64,000 nt of DNA from Aquitalea magnusonii (GCF_002217795.2 NZ_AP018823.1:3038001-3102000), one strand, 5' to 3'. Positions 7,993-20,699 are shown, numbered from the stretch's first letter. Numbers and translations are program-made. Notes: generated from the letters alone by a model not told the origin.

Positions 7993-9576
7993 TTACTGCA
8001 CATTCACCGTGGCAAAGTTGACGCGGCCAAACGGGTTGGCGGCAAAGCCGGCCACTTCCTTGCGCTCCAGCACATAGGCGGTGGGATGGGCCAGCGGCAG
8101 CCACAATGCCTGATCGCTGATCAGCTTTTGCGCCTGCAGGTACAACTTGCTGCGCTGGGCAAAGTCGCTGGTTTTCTTGCCATCGCTAATCAGCTTGTCC
8201 AGTTTCGGGTCGCAATAGCGGGCAAAGTTGGTGCCGGACTGCACGGCCGCGCAGGAGAACTGCGGGGTGAGGAAGTTGTCCGGGTCGCCATTATCCCCGG
8301 CCCAGCCCATGAACAGCAGGTCATGCTCGCCCGCCTTGCCGCGCTTGATCAGCTCGCCCCATTCGATGACCTTGATCTGGGCGCGGATGCCCACCTTGGC
8401 CAGATCAGCCTGCAACAGTTCGGCCCCGGCCTTGGGGTTGGGGTTGAGCGTGCTGCCGCTGGGGCGCACCCACAGCGTGGTGTCAAAGCCGTTGGGATAG
8501 CCAGCCTGGGCCAGCAGCTTCTTTGCGCGCGCCAGGTCTTGTGGATAGGGTTTGACGCTCTTGTTGTAGCTCCAGGTATTGGGCGGATACGGCAGGGTGG
8601 CGGCGGTGGCGGTGCCATCGAACACGGTTTTCAGATAGGTGTTCTTGTCAAAGGCCAGGTTGACCGCCTGCCGTACCAGCACATTGTCAAAGGGCTTGTG
8701 CTGGCTGTTGATGGCAACAAAGGCCGTCATGAAGGCCGGTGTGGACAGCACGCGGATCTTGCTGTCGCCCTGCACTGCCAGGACGTCTTGCGGCTTGGCA
8801 GACAGGGCCAGTTGGCACTCGCCGGCTTTCAGCTTTTGCACCCGCACCGTGGCGTCCGGGGTAATGGCATACACCAGGGCGGGCAATTTGACCTTGCCGC
8901 CCCAGTAAGCCGGATTGGGCTGGTAGCGCACCACGCTGTCCTTCTGGAAGCTGCGCAGGATGAAAGGCCCGGTGCCGATGGGTTTGCTGTTCAGCTCGGC
9001 CTGCTTGCCTGCAGCCTGCAACTGGGCGGCGTATTCGGCGGAATAGATGGAAGCAAAACCCATGCTGAGCGTGGAGAGAAAGGTGGATTCCGGGTAATTC
9101 AGTTCAAAGCGCACCGTATTGTCGTCCAGCTTGCTGACCGCCTTGATCAGCTTGGGCAGTTGCATGGACTGGGCATGCGGATAACCGTTGGCTGCGGTCT
9201 TGTACCAAGGATGCTCGGGGTTGAGCATGCGCTGGAAGGTAAACACCACGTCATCGGCATTGAGCTTGCGCGTGGGCTTGAAGTAATCGGTGCTGTGGAA
9301 AGCCACGCCGGGGCGCAGCCGGAACGTGTAGGACAGGCCATCAGCGCTAACCTGCCAGCTAGTGGCCAGACCGGGCTGCAGCTTGTGTGAGACGGCATCA
9401 TATTCCACCAGCCGGTTCATCAGCACATCGGCCGAGGCATTGGTGGTCACCAGCGAGTTGTACTGCACCACGTCAAAGCCTTCGGGATTGGCATCGGTAC
9501 AGACGGTAAGCGGCTTGGCAGCCAGCGCCAGCGGGCTGGCCAGCAGCAAGACCGGCAACAGGGGGCGTAGGTTCAT
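7993..9576 (-). CDS. Periplasmic peptide ABC transporter substrate-binding protein (DppA/OppA-like)
   Basis: 527 aa from the ATG at 9576, with GGAG eight bases upstream. A Sec signal peptide (about residues 1-19, MNLRPLLPVLLLASPLALA) precedes a family 5 solute-binding fold. Conserved features include LAxSWxVSADGLSYTFRLRPGVAFH, the NADDVVFTF motif and PIGTGPFILRSF. It resembles DppA, the dipeptide and heme-binding protein. No permease or ATPase gene is adjacent, so it is an orphan that must share a transporter encoded elsewhere. The exact ligand is unknown. A terminator separates it from the TetR gene downstream. Confidence 0.9.
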   Translation of the reverse strand: MNLRPLLPVLLLASPLALAAKPLTVCTDANPEGFDVVQYNSLVTTNASADVLMNRLVEYDAVSHKLQPGLATSWQVSADGLSYTFRLRPGVAFHSTDYFKPTRKLNADDVVFTFQRMLNPEHPWYKTAANGYPHAQSMQLPKLIKAVSKLDDNTVRFELNYPESTFLSTLSMGFASIYSAEYAAQLQAAGKQAELNSKPIGTGPFILRSFQKDSVVRYQPNPAYWGGKVKLPALVYAITPDATVRVQKLKAGECQLALSAKPQDVLAVQGDSKIRVLSTPAFMTAFVAINSQHKPFDNVLVRQAVNLAFDKNTYLKTVFDGTATAATLPYPPNTWSYNKSVKPYPQDLARAKKLLAQAGYPNGFDTTLWVRPSGSTLNPNPKAGAELLQADLAKVGIRAQIKVIEWGELIKRGKAGEHDLLFMGWAGDNGDPDNFLTPQFSCAAVQSGTNFARYCDPKLDKLISDGKKTSDFAQRSKLYLQAQKLISDQALWLPLAHPTAYVLERKEVAGFAANPFGRVNFATVNVQ

Positions 9577-9708
9577 CTTGATCTCCATGCGGGGGAAGGC
9601 CGCCATCATGCGGGGCCCCGGCTGGACATCAGCTTAAGGGAAGACGCGGCAAAATAGAATGACGCTTTCCCGCTAAGCTTATTCACCCTGCTTATCAGGC
9701 GGCAAGGC

Positions 9709-11727
9709 TCAGGCCGGAGCCGTGCTGTATTCCAGCAGTTCGTTGAAGTGGCGCAGCGACAGCGGCCGGCTGCACAGATAGCCCTGGTACTGCTGGCAGC
9801 CTTGCTGGCGCAGCCAGTCCAATTGAGCGTGGGTTTCCACGCCTTCGGCCACCATGGCCAGCTTGAGAATGCGGCACAGGCTGGTGATCAGCTCGGGAAT
9901 GGCGGAACGTTGCGGCAGGCCGGAAATAAAGGAGCGGTCGATCTTGAGGGTATTGAGCGGGTAGTTTTGCAGATAAGCCAGGTTGGAGTAGCCGGTGCCA
10001 AAATCGTCGATGGCAATGGCAAACCCCATGGCTTGCAGGGAGGCCAGTGTTTCCAGGGTGTGCTGGTCATGTGCCAGCAACAGGGATTCGGTGATTTCCA
10101 GCTCGATACTGGCAGCCGGGCAGCCACTTTGCTGCAGGATCTGCTGCAAGACGCTGGACAGTTCCGGATCGGCAAACTGACTGGCCGAAAGATTGACCGA
10201 CACTTGCAAGATTCTGCCCTGTCCCTGCCAGCAGGCCAACTGGCGCGCCACCTGCGCCAGAATCTGCCGGTCCAGCTCGCGGATCAGGCCGCTTTCTTCG
10301 CAGGCCGGGATAAAGCTGTCGGGAAACAGCAGGCCACGCTCGGGATGCCGCCAGCGCGCCAGCGCCTCGGCACCGACAATCTCGCCGGTAAAGCAATCGA
10401 CACGGGGCTGGTAGAAGGCCTCGAATTCGCCGTTTTCCAGACCACGGCGAATCTCGTACTCCAACGCCAGCCGTGAGCGGGCGCGCGCATCCATGGACTC
10501 ATCATAAAAATGGATGCCGTTGCGGCCAGCCTCCTTGGCGCTGTACATGGCCAAATCAGCATGCCGCATATGACTTTGTACATCGTCGGCACCATCGGCA
10601 CTCAGGCTGATGCCGACCGAGGCCGTCAGTTGCACCTCCTGTCCGCGCAGCCACAGCGGGCGTCCCAGCGTTTCCACAATCGATGCCGCCATGCCGGCAG
10701 CCACATCCTTGACCTGGGGTGCAGACAGCAGCAGCAGGAACTCGTCTCCCCCCTGGCGCGCCAGTTGCTGTCCCGGCTGCAACAGGGTTTTCAGGCGCTC
10801 GCTCATCTGCACCAGCAGCAAGTCGCCAAAACCATGGCCCAGACTGTCGTTGATGTTTTTGAAACGGTCCAGGTCTATGCACATCAAGGCTACTTGCAGC
10901 CCTTGCTCTCGCGCCTGCTGCAGCAAGGCCGGGTAATGCTGCTGGACGAAATTGCGATTGGGCAAGCCGGTCAGCATATCGTGCATGGCCAGATGGCTGG
11001 CACGGGCCTCGGCCTCCTTCAGTTCGCTGACATCCATTTCGCTGACCAGCAACGCCGGTTCGCCAGAGGCGGCATCGCGGCAGTGGCGGGCCGAGATTTC
11101 GTGCCAGCGCTCTCCTTGACGGGTGAGTACCCGCGCCACCAGCCGCCCTTTGCCCTGTGCTTCAAGCTGCTGCTGCAGCAGTGCCAGGTCTGCCGGGTCG
11201 ACAAAGCGCGCCTGCCAGTGCTCGGCCGGGTCCAGCACCTGTTCACGCGCACTGGGATTACGGTACAGCGGCTGGCCATCGGCCTGATAAAGCGTGATGA
11301 AAACCGGGGAATGCAGCAGGGCCTCGGCGCTGCGCAGGGTGTCCGGATTGGCCTGCAACTCGCCCAAGGCTTCGCACAGCATCAGCATGCGGCCCTGATG
11401 CCGCAGGCCGCTGAACACCACCTGCAGACTGCGCGGATTGCCGTTGGGGTAGAGCGTCCAGGTTTCGGAAAACGCCACATCATGGCTGATGAAGTCAGCT
11501 TGGTACTGCCGCAGCCGGCGCGCCACGGAATCGGACATGTCCTGCCCCATATCGCGGGCGCACAACTCTTCCAGGCTGGCCGCCTCCCATACCGTCAGCG
11601 CGCACTGGTTGGCCCAGAACACGCGCCGCGCATCAATATCAAACACCCATACCGGGTGACGCAGCCTTTCGAGCAAGGCAAAGCGCGCCATGGTTTCCGC
11701 AGAAAACGGTACTGCATCATGCTGCAT
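9709..11727 (-). CDS. PAS-GGDEF-EAL cyclic-di-GMP enzyme
   Basis: 672 aa from the ATG at 11727; an alternative ATG at 11781 in the same frame adds 18 residues, and neither has a convincing ribosome binding site. Order: a PAS-like domain (about residues 10-120), a second PAS (about 130-240), GGDEF (about 250-405) and EAL (about 415-655). The cyclase signature is an intact GGDEF (ARQGGDEF). The phosphodiesterase signatures are intact too: EALARW, the ELEITES segment, DDFGTGYSNL and the KIDRSF/AEGVET blocks. It could therefore make or break c-di-GMP, and in such hybrids the EAL half often dominates. No transmembrane helix is visible, so it is probably cytosolic. The gene stands alone. Confidence 0.9.
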   Translation of the reverse strand: MQHDAVPFSAETMARFALLERLRHPVWVFDIDARRVFWANQCALTVWEAASLEELCARDMGQDMSDSVARRLRQYQADFISHDVAFSETWTLYPNGNPRSLQVVFSGLRHQGRMLMLCEALGELQANPDTLRSAEALLHSPVFITLYQADGQPLYRNPSAREQVLDPAEHWQARFVDPADLALLQQQLEAQGKGRLVARVLTRQGERWHEISARHCRDAASGEPALLVSEMDVSELKEAEARASHLAMHDMLTGLPNRNFVQQHYPALLQQAREQGLQVALMCIDLDRFKNINDSLGHGFGDLLLVQMSERLKTLLQPGQQLARQGGDEFLLLLSAPQVKDVAAGMAASIVETLGRPLWLRGQEVQLTASVGISLSADGADDVQSHMRHADLAMYSAKEAGRNGIHFYDESMDARARSRLALEYEIRRGLENGEFEAFYQPRVDCFTGEIVGAEALARWRHPERGLLFPDSFIPACEESGLIRELDRQILAQVARQLACWQGQGRILQVSVNLSASQFADPELSSVLQQILQQSGCPAASIELEITESLLLAHDQHTLETLASLQAMGFAIAIDDFGTGYSNLAYLQNYPLNTLKIDRSFISGLPQRSAIPELITSLCRILKLAMVAEGVETHAQLDWLRQQGCQQYQGYLCSRPLSLRHFNELLEYSTAPA

Positions 11728-12046
11728 ATCGATTCTCGACTTACCCCAGTATGAATAGAGCTGCCATGACAACACTGCCATTTGCCATTAATTAGCCGTT
11801 CATTCTAGCAATCATCCATCGTTTTTTAAGCTATCAGCTTAAAATAAATCTTATTTCGTTAACGACTGCTCACGATTTAAGCAGCTTGGCGCGACCAGCG
11901 CACGGACGCCACTATAACCACGCCGCAGATTAGAGCCTTTGCTCAAGCGCAAATGCTATTGAATTAAAAGAAAAACCCCCGTCACAGACGGGGGTTGGCA
12001 ACAGCGCTCAGGGCATCAGCCCGGCCCGCAGGCGGGCGGCCTTGGC
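11728..12046. other. Intergenic region before the GGDEF-EAL gene
   Basis: AT-rich stretch (11800-11880 especially) that must hold the promoter of the GGDEF-EAL gene, although I cannot assign clear -35/-10 boxes. Its other end holds the gcvP terminator at 11970-11996. No gene is supported here. Confidence 0.5.
11970..11996 (-). terminator. Rho-independent terminator of gcvP
   Basis: 10-bp stem AACCCCCGTC/GACGGGGGTT (11974-11983, 11987-11996) with a three-base loop, followed on the minus strand by a T run. It closes the gcv operon. Confidence 0.9.
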
Positions 12047-14899
<2,853 letters not shown>

Positions 14900-14936
14900 G
14901 GTGGGTGTCCGGTAATGAAGAGCTGTGCCTGAAACT

Positions 14937-14973
14937 GAAAAAGCCCCGCGATGGTAAGCATCACGAGGCTTTG
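14937..14973 (-). terminator. Internal terminator or attenuator between gcvH and gcvP
   Basis: On the minus strand AAAGCC-T-CGTGATG pairs with CATCGCG-G-GGCTTT across a five-base loop, followed by T5. This is a strong intrinsic-terminator shape placed inside the operon, so only part of the transcripts may continue into gcvP. Confidence 0.72.
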
Positions 14974-14984
14974 ACAGCGTGCAA

Positions 14985-15371
14985 TCAGGCGCCGATTTCC
15001 TTGGCGTAGCCAGCGGCATCCAGCAGGCTGTCCAGATCTGCGGCATTGGCCGGCTTGATCTTGAAGAACCAGCCAGCGCCATAGGGCTCGCTGTTGGCCA
15101 GCTCGGGAGCGGCTTCCAGTTCGGCGTTCACTTCCAGCACTTCACCGGCGATCGGGGCGTATACATCGGAAGCGGCTTTTACCGATTCCACCACGCCGGC
15201 CTGCTCTTCAGCAGCCAGCTTGGCACCCACTTTCGGCAGCTCGACGAACACGATGTCGCCCAGCAGCTCTTGTGCATGTTCGGTAATGCCCACGGTGACG
15301 GAACCGTCGGCTTCCAGACGCAGCCATTCGTGGCTGGCAACGTATTTCAGTTCGGCAGGGATATTGCTCAT
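14985..15371 (-). CDS. gcvH: Glycine cleavage system H protein
   Basis: 128 aa, the expected length. The lipoylated lysine is Lys65 in [12 protein letters not shown], inside the usual biotinyl/lipoyl domain, with the [18 protein letters not shown] block before it. The ATG follows a strong GAGGAG ribosome binding site. The protein shuttles the aminomethyl and reducing groups between the P, T and L proteins. It lies second in the gcvT-gcvH-gcvP operon. The gap to gcvT (about 90 bases) contains a GC-rich inverted repeat with the arms GCGGGAAA and TTTCCCGG, which may be a processing or pausing hairpin. Confidence 0.97.
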   Translation of the reverse strand: MSNIPAELKYVASHEWLRLEADGSVTVGITEHAQELLGDIVFVELPKVGAKLAAEEQAGVVESVKAASDVYAPIAGEVLEVNAELEAAPELANSEPYGAGWFFKIKPANAADLDSLLDAAGYAKEIGA

Positions 15372-15462
15372 GGATTGAATCTCCTCGGATTGATTGAACC
15401 GTTACGGGAGCGGGAAACCGCAGCGCAGCGCGCAGGCTGGTGCGGTGTTTCCCGGCTCGCTG

Positions 15463-16551
15463 TTATTCGAAAACTTTCTTGCCGTTGCGCACGAACGGCA
15501 TCTTCACCACGCGGACAGCGGTGAGCGTACCACGCAAATCCACCTGTGCGTCGGCACCGGTTGCGGCCGGTACGCGGGCAATGGCAATGGAATGCTTGAG
15601 GGTGGGCGAGAAGGTGCCGCTGGTGATGATGCCCTCACCCACGCCTTCCACCACCACTTTCTGGCCTTCACGCAGCACGCCACGGCCTTCCAGCACCAGG
15701 CCCACCTGCTTCATCGGCACACCGGCGGCCTTCTGGGCTTCCAGTGCCTTGCGGCCGATAAAGTCACGGCTGGCCGGTTCCCAGGCGATGGTCCAGCCCA
15801 TGCCGGCCTGCAGCGGGGACACGGTTTCGTCCATGTCGTGGCCGTACAGGTTCATGCCGGCTTCCAGACGCAGGGTGTCGCGGGCGCCCAGGCCGATGGG
15901 GGCCACACCGGCCTCTACCAGCTGATTGAAGAAGTTGATGGCTTCGCCAGCCGGAATCATGATTTCCAGACCGTCTTCACCGGTATAGCCGGTTCGGGCA
16001 AAGAACCAGTCGCCTGCAGGCAAGCCCTGGAATACCTTGAGTGATTGAATGGCGTCGGCCAGTTGCGGCTTTACCGCACAGACCTTGGCAATGGCATTGG
16101 GGCCTTGCACGGCCAGCATGGCCAGGTCGCGACGTACATTGAGGGAGACATCAAAACCGGCCTTGTGGCTCTCCATCCAGGCCAGGTCTTTATCAGTGGT
16201 ACCGGCATTCACCACCATGCGGTAGCCGTAGGAGGTCAGGTAGACAATCAGGTCGTCCACCACGGTGCCGTCTTCGGTCAGCATGCCGGAGTACAGCGCC
16301 TTGCCTTCAAAGCCCAGCTTGGCCACGTCGTTGGCAATCAGTTGTTGCAGCCAGGCCTTGGCATCGCTGCCGGTGATGTCGATCACGGTCATGTGGGACA
16401 CATCGAACATGCCGGCGTCGCTGCGCACGATCTCATGTTCCTTCAGCTGGGAGCCGTAATGGATGGGCATTTCCCAACCGGCGAAATCAACCATCTTGGC
16501 GCCGGCGGCGACATGAGCGTCAAACAGGGGGGTACGTTTCGGGGCCGTCAT
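15463..16551 (-). CDS. gcvT: Glycine cleavage system T protein (aminomethyltransferase)
   Basis: 362 aa from the ATG at 16551 ([20 protein letters not shown]). The frame also runs upstream to 16635, but that part lies in the riboswitch RNA and is not coding. The protein transfers the methylene group from aminomethyl-lipoyl GcvH to tetrahydrofolate, releasing ammonia. Conserved blocks are [22 protein letters not shown] and [15 protein letters not shown], followed by [14 protein letters not shown]. It is the first gene of the operon and directly follows the tandem glycine riboswitch and promoter. Confidence 0.97.
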   Translation of the reverse strand: MTAPKRTPLFDAHVAAGAKMVDFAGWEMPIHYGSQLKEHEIVRSDAGMFDVSHMTVIDITGSDAKAWLQQLIANDVAKLGFEGKALYSGMLTEDGTVVDDLIVYLTSYGYRMVVNAGTTDKDLAWMESHKAGFDVSLNVRRDLAMLAVQGPNAIAKVCAVKPQLADAIQSLKVFQGLPAGDWFFARTGYTGEDGLEIMIPAGEAINFFNQLVEAGVAPIGLGARDTLRLEAGMNLYGHDMDETVSPLQAGMGWTIAWEPASRDFIGRKALEAQKAAGVPMKQVGLVLEGRGVLREGQKVVVEGVGEGIITSGTFSPTLKHSIAIARVPAATGADAQVDLRGTLTAVRVVKMPFVRNGKKVFE

Positions 16552-16595
16552 CTGTGCGTCCTTGCAAAGGGGGTGTTTTGCCTGTCTTGGTACAA

Positions 16596-16800
16596 CACCC
16601 CTCTGTCCTGACACCTGAGATTTTCCGGCGGGCATTTTCAGCCGCCGTTAGCCCCTTCGGTGGCTGCCTTCATGGGCAGCGCTCTCCAGAGTAAAGCAGA
16701 TACGTGATATCCGATGATGCAGTCCTTTTGCCTGAGCGATTGCGGGTGCGCTTGCGCCTTCGGCGGTGGCCGCGATTGGCCACTCTCTCCTGCATGATGG
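16596..16800 (-). ncRNA. Tandem glycine riboswitch
   Basis: On the minus strand, 45 bases before gcvT, two successive aptamers are readable. Aptamer 1 starts with GGAGAGAG (about 16783-16790), contains CCGAAGGCGCAAG and closes with CTCAGGCAAAAGGAC. Aptamer 2 starts with CTGGAGAGCGCTG (about 16690), contains CCGAAGGGGC and closes with CTCAGGTGTCAGGACAGAG (about 16600-16618). This is the classic cooperative two-aptamer layout, known to activate gcv operons when glycine is high. The expression platform should lie between 16551 and 16600. Confidence 0.95.
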
Positions 16801-16805
16801 GGGCG

Positions 16806-16834
16806 ATTATCGTTGCAGATAAAGACAAAGGCAA
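16806..16834 (-). promoter_or_regulatory. Sigma-70 promoter of the gcv operon
   Basis: On the minus strand TTGCCT (-35) and GATAAT (-10) are spaced by exactly 17 bases, placing the transcription start near 16800 at the first base of the glycine riboswitch. The position fits the riboswitch 5' end very well. Confidence 0.8.
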
Positions 16835-16946
16835 GCCAAGAATATCTTCACGCGAAGTGATCTATCCTGTTGTTTTTGCATTATTTTCGTAATCGAAAAA
16901 ATACGAATAATTCCTTGTCACAATTTATTCATTATTGATCAGGCAT

Positions 16947-16973
16947 AACAAAAGGGCTGCCACAGCAGCCCTT
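16947..16973 (-). terminator. Rho-independent terminator of the arc operon
   Basis: 9-bp stem AAGGGCTGC/GCAGCCCTT (16952-16960, 16965-16973) with a four-base loop, followed on the minus strand by TTGTTATG. It is positioned to end transcripts leaving arcC. Confidence 0.8.
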
Positions 16974-17040
16974 GTTGATCCACATCTCACCTGCCCTTCA
17001 GCCGACGTCGCCACGCCGCCGCAGGTGTTTCAGCCCTCGC

Positions 17041-17985
17041 TCAGTACCACTCGATACCGCTCTTCTCGGTGGAGATGATGGTGCCGGCTTCGCCCTTGAC
17101 GATCTTCTCGATGTCTTCCAGCGCGCCAATCACCGCACGCTTGCCGGTCAAGCGGGCAAATTCGCAGGCGGCTTCCACTTTCGGGCCCATCGAGCCGGCG
17201 GCAAAGCCCAGCTTGTCCATTTCGTCCGGGTGGGCGTGGCGGATGGCCTTGGCTTCGGGGGTGCCCCAGCCAACAAACACGCTCTTCACGTCGGTGGCGA
17301 TGACGAAGTAGTCGGCGTCCACTTCGCGGGCCAGCAGGGCGGAGGCCAGGTCTTTGTCGATCACCGCTTCCACGCCCACCAGCTTGTCGCCCTGGTACAT
17401 GGTGGGGATGCCGCCACCACCGGCAGCAATCACGACCGCGCCTTTTTCGATCATCCATTTGATGGGGCGCAGTTCGAAGATGCGTTTCGGTTTCGGGCTC
17501 GGTACCACGCGGCGGTAGTAGTCGCCGTCGGCTTTCACCGTCCAGCCGTGGCTGGCAGCCAGCGCTTCGGCTTCTTCCTTGCTGTACACCGGGCCGACGA
17601 ACTTGGTGGGGTTCTGGAAGGCGGGGTCGGCGGCGTCCACTTCGGTCTGGGTGAGGATGGTGGCCAGCGGCACTTCAAACGGCAGCACATTGCCCAGTTC
17701 CTGTTCGATCATGTAGCCGATCATGCCTTCGGTCTGGGCACCGAGGACATCCAGCGGATAGGGGGTGACTTTGCCGTCGACGTGGCGGGCGTAGGCGTCG
17801 TTTTGCAGGCCGAGCAGGCCGACTTGCGGACCGTTGCCGTGGCACATCACCAGGTTGTGGCCCAGCCGGGTGACGGCGGCCAGTTGTTCGGCGGCCACCT
17901 TGACGTTGGCGCGTTGGTTGTCAGCGGTCATGGCTTCGCCACGACGTTGCAGGGCATTGCCGCCCAGGGCTACGACGACTCGCAT
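17041..17985 (-). CDS. arcC: Carbamate kinase
   Basis: 314 aa from the ATG at 17985, with AAAGGAA upstream. [12 protein letters not shown] is the diagnostic N-terminal phosphate-binding signature of carbamate kinases. [11 protein letters not shown] and the glycine-rich [10 protein letters not shown] are also in place. It converts carbamoyl phosphate and ADP to ATP, ammonia and CO2, the energy-yielding last step of the arginine deiminase pathway. It is last in arcD-arcA-arcB-arcC and is separated from arcB by a 376-base structured gap, so its level may be set by RNA processing. Confidence 0.97.
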   Translation of the reverse strand: MRVVVALGGNALQRRGEAMTADNQRANVKVAAEQLAAVTRLGHNLVMCHGNGPQVGLLGLQNDAYARHVDGKVTPYPLDVLGAQTEGMIGYMIEQELGNVLPFEVPLATILTQTEVDAADPAFQNPTKFVGPVYSKEEAEALAASHGWTVKADGDYYRRVVPSPKPKRIFELRPIKWMIEKGAVVIAAGGGGIPTMYQGDKLVGVEAVIDKDLASALLAREVDADYFVIATDVKSVFVGWGTPEAKAIRHAHPDEMDKLGFAAGSMGPKVEAACEFARLTGKRAVIGALEDIEKIVKGEAGTIISTEKSGIEWY

Positions 17986-18072
17986 GATGTTTCCTTTTCT
18001 GGCCCTGTCCGCGCGTGCGGGACAGTGGCGTGGCCGGTCTGCCTGTGGCAGGCCGGTGTGTGTCGGATGGGG

Positions 18073-18138
18073 CGGCAGGTCACCGGGGGATGACCTGCCG
18101 GAGGGTGGAATCCGCCTGAGTGAGGGGGAGCGGATTCC
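18073..18138. repeat. Two adjacent perfect stem-loops
   Basis: Stem A has 10-bp arms at 18073-18082 and 18091-18100 with an eight-base loop. Stem B has 9-bp arms GGAATCCGC/GCGGATTCC at 18107-18115 and 18130-18138. Neither is followed by a T run, so they are not typical terminators. Confidence 0.8.
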
Positions 18139-18250
18139 GCCGCCACGACTGCAAGGGGGTGTCGTCGTGGTGGGTGAAACGGTATAGCTGTCAGACTTCA
18201 ACTTCAGGTGATTCAGCTGCTTGCACGGCGTTTTGCCTTACACGCTGGCG

Positions 18251-18352
18251 ACGTGGCAAAGTCAGCGCAGCGGCTGCTGCCAGGCGCGCCGCCGCAGACA
18301 GTACAGGTCGTACGGCAAGGCGGCGCAACAACGCAGCGGGGCTTTGCCACGT
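18251..18352. repeat. Imperfect 102-bp palindromic element
   Basis: The outer arms ACGTGGCAAAG (18251-18261) and CTTTGCCACGT (18342-18352) are perfect inverted copies. Inside, GCGCCGCC pairs with GGCGGCGC, and the centre reads GTAC-AGGTC-GTAC. The layered symmetry resembles dispersed REP/BIME-like palindromes of betaproteobacteria, but only one copy lies in this window. Confidence 0.65.
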
Positions 18353-18361
18353 TGTCCAGTC

Positions 18362-19372
18362 TTAATCGCCCAGCGTGGCGACCAGGATGGCCTTGATGGT
18401 GTGCATGCGGTTCTCGGCTTGCTCGAAGGCAATGCAGGCTTCGCTTTCGAACACGTCTTCGGTCACTTCAATGCCATTGGCCAGGTCCGGGTATTGCGCG
18501 GCAATTTCCTTGCCCACCTTGGTTTCGCTGTTGTGGTACGCCGGCAGGCAGTGCATGAACTTGACTTGCGGGTTCTGTGCAGCAGCCATCAGCGCGGCAT
18601 TCACCTGGTAAGGTTTCAGCAGGCGGATGCGTTCGGCCCACACTTCGGCCGGTTCGCCCATCGATACCCACACGTCGGTGTGGATGAAGTCGGTGCCCTT
18701 GACGGCTTCGGCGGCGTCTTCGGTCAGGGTGATGCGGGCGCCGGTCTTGGCGGCGATGGCACGGCATTCGGCCACCAGTTCATCGGTCGGCCACAGGTGT
18801 TTCGGGGCGCCGATGCGCACGTCCATGCCCAGCTTGCTGCCAATCACCAGCAAGGAGTTGCCCATATTGTTGCGGGCGTCGCCCAGGTAGGTGTAGCTGA
18901 TTTGCGAGATCGGCTTGTCGCTGTTTTCCCACATGGTCAGCACGTCGGCCAGCATCTGGGTGGGGTGCCATTCGTCGGTCAGGCCGTTGTACACCGGGAC
19001 GCCGGCGAATTTGGCCAGTTCGTTTTCCACCATGTCCTGGTCGAAGCCGCGGTATTCGATGGCGTCATACATGCGACCCAGCACGCGGGCGGTATCTTTC
19101 ATCGATTCCTTGATACCGATCTGCGAGCCGGACGGTCCGAGGTAGGTGACGTTGGCGCCCTGGTCGTAGCAGGCTACTTCGAACGCACAGCGGGTGCGGG
19201 TGGAGGTTTTTTCAAAGATCAGGGCGATGTTCTTGCCCTTCAGGTGTTGCTGTTCGGTGCCGGTGTACTTGGCGCGTTTCAGGTCGCGGGCCAGGTCGAG
19301 CATGTAGCGGATTTCGCGCGGGGTGAAGTCCAGCATGCGGAGGAAGTTGCGGTTGCGCAGATTGAAGGCCAT
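18362..19372 (-). CDS. arcB: Ornithine carbamoyltransferase, probably catabolic
   Basis: 336 aa, the size of catabolic OTCases. The carbamoyl-phosphate motif STRTR lies in [15 protein letters not shown]. The HPTQ motif is in [11 protein letters not shown], and the ornithine-binding HCLP motif is in [10 protein letters not shown]. In this operon it runs backwards from citrulline and phosphate to ornithine and carbamoyl phosphate. It could be confused with the biosynthetic ArgF, but its place between arcA and arcC and its length argue for ArcB. The gap to arcA is about 90 bases. Confidence 0.95.
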   Translation of the reverse strand: MAFNLRNRNFLRMLDFTPREIRYMLDLARDLKRAKYTGTEQQHLKGKNIALIFEKTSTRTRCAFEVACYDQGANVTYLGPSGSQIGIKESMKDTARVLGRMYDAIEYRGFDQDMVENELAKFAGVPVYNGLTDEWHPTQMLADVLTMWENSDKPISQISYTYLGDARNNMGNSLLVIGSKLGMDVRIGAPKHLWPTDELVAECRAIAAKTGARITLTEDAAEAVKGTDFIHTDVWVSMGEPAEVWAERIRLLKPYQVNAALMAAAQNPQVKFMHCLPAYHNSETKVGKEIAAQYPDLANGIEVTEDVFESEACIAFEQAENRMHTIKAILVATLGD

Positions 19373-19463
19373 GGTAACACTCCTTGTTTCGGTGCCGGGT
19401 GGCGGGCTTGGCCGTCGCCACCGGGCGAGATTGATGTGCTTGGTGTGCTGCGGGGGCAGCGGT

Positions 19464-20699
19464 TTAAATCTTCACTTCGTCACGGATGATCGGGCAGGTC
19501 ATGCAGTGACCACCGCCACGGCCACGGCCCAGTTCGGAGGCCGGAATCTCGATCACTTCCACCCCGTGCTGACGCATCAGCTTGTTGGTGTAGGTGTTGC
19601 GGTCGTAGGCCACCACCACGCGGCGGTCCAGGGCCACCACGTTGTTGCCGTCATCCCATTGTTCGCGTTCGCGCTGGTAGGCATCGCCGGCGGTCTGGAT
19701 GATGTGGACTTCCTTCAGGCCGAGGGCCTGGCGCACCACTTCGGTAAACGGCACGCCGTCGTGGCGTTCGAAGCGGACTTCGCCTTCCTTGTCACCGGCG
19801 TAGATGCTGGTGCAGACGATTTCGTTGACCACGTCCGGGAACACCGACAGCAGGTCGATATCGAGGAAGCTGAACACGGTGTCCAGGTGCATGGCGGCAC
19901 GCGATTTGGGCATCTGGCAGGCAATCACGCGGGTGGCGCCGCCTTCCTTGCCCAGCACATTGCGGGCTACTTGCACGACGGCTTGCGGGCTGGTGCGTTC
20001 GCCCATGCCGATGAGCACCACGCCGTTGCCGATCGGCATCACGTCGCCGCCTTCCAGCGTGGCCGGGCCGTGGTTCTTGTCGCAGTCGCCCCACCATACC
20101 TTCACCTTGCCGGCGAAGTACGGGTGGTGCTGGTAGATGGCTTGCAGGATCAGGGTTTCCTGACGGCGGGCCGGCCAGTACATCGGGTTGAGCGTCACGC
20201 CTTCGTAGATCCAGCAGGACGGGTCGCGCTGGAACAGGCTGTTGGGAATCGGCGGGATGACGAATTCGGACTGGTCCAGATAGCCGCCGAACAGGCCTTT
20301 GGGGTCGAACGGCAGTTCGAACTTGGCGATGCCGCCGATCAGGTGCTCGGCCAGTTGGGTGGACGGCATTTCGTCCAGCCAGCTGCGCAGGTCGGTCAGC
20401 ATGCCGATCCCGACGTTGTCAGCCTTGACCTTGCGGTCCAGCAGCCAGCTGCGGGCGGCCTTGTCGTCCAGCACCTGGGCCAGTGCGTCGTGGGCTTCGA
20501 TCACATGGATGCCGCGGGCGCGCATCTGCTCAACCATGTAGGCGTGGTCTTTCTGGGCGCGTTCCACCCAGATCACGTCATCAAACAGCAGGTCGTGGCA
20601 GTTGTCGGGGGTGAGGCGTTTGTGAGCCAGGCCCGGACGGCACACCATCACGCTGCGCAGCTTGCCACATTCGGAATGAACACCAAATTTGCCGGTCAT
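19464..20699 (-). CDS. arcA: Arginine deiminase
   Basis: 411 aa. It hydrolyses arginine to citrulline and ammonia, the first step of the deiminase pathway. The catalytic cysteine is in [12 protein letters not shown] near the C-terminus. The EGGDVMPIG block and the N-terminal [18 protein letters not shown] match the family, and [12 protein letters not shown] is the substrate-loop region. The start ATG is at 20699, behind AAAGGAT. It follows arcD by 88 bases and precedes arcB, giving the order arcDABC known from Pseudomonas. This pathway typically supports anaerobic energy generation and acid resistance. Confidence 0.97.
   Translation of the reverse strand: MTGKFGVHSECGKLRSVMVCRPGLAHKRLTPDNCHDLLFDDVIWVERAQKDHAYMVEQMRARGIHVIEAHDALAQVLDDKAARSWLLDRKVKADNVGIGMLTDLRSWLDEMPSTQLAEHLIGGIAKFELPFDPKGLFGGYLDQSEFVIPPIPNSLFQRDPSCWIYEGVTLNPMYWPARRQETLILQAIYQHHPYFAGKVKVWWGDCDKNHGPATLEGGDVMPIGNGVVLIGMGERTSPQAVVQVARNVLGKEGGATRVIACQMPKSRAAMHLDTVFSFLDIDLLSVFPDVVNEIVCTSIYAGDKEGEVRFERHDGVPFTEVVRQALGLKEVHIIQTAGDAYQREREQWDDGNNVVALDRRVVVAYDRNTYTNKLMRQHGVEVIEIPASELGRGRGGGHCMTCPIIRDEVKI

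Larger units (their letters stand above)
16552..17040. other. Intergenic region gcvT-arcC
   Basis: 489 bases without a protein gene. It holds the glycine riboswitch, the gcv promoter, an AT-rich upstream stretch (about 16850-16935) and the arcC terminator (16947-16973). Nothing else is evident. Confidence 0.7.
17986..18361 (-). other. Structured gap between arcB and arcC
   Basis: 376 bases without a gene, but with unusual secondary-structure potential. Four stem-loops lie in the first 150 bases (about 18004-18026, 18033-18056, 18073-18100 and 18107-18138). A 102-bp imperfect palindrome lies at 18251-18352. The best stem is a perfect 10-bp CGGCAGGTCA/TGACCTGCCG. It could protect or process the arc mRNA, or be an accumulation of palindromic repeats. 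Confidence 0.6.
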
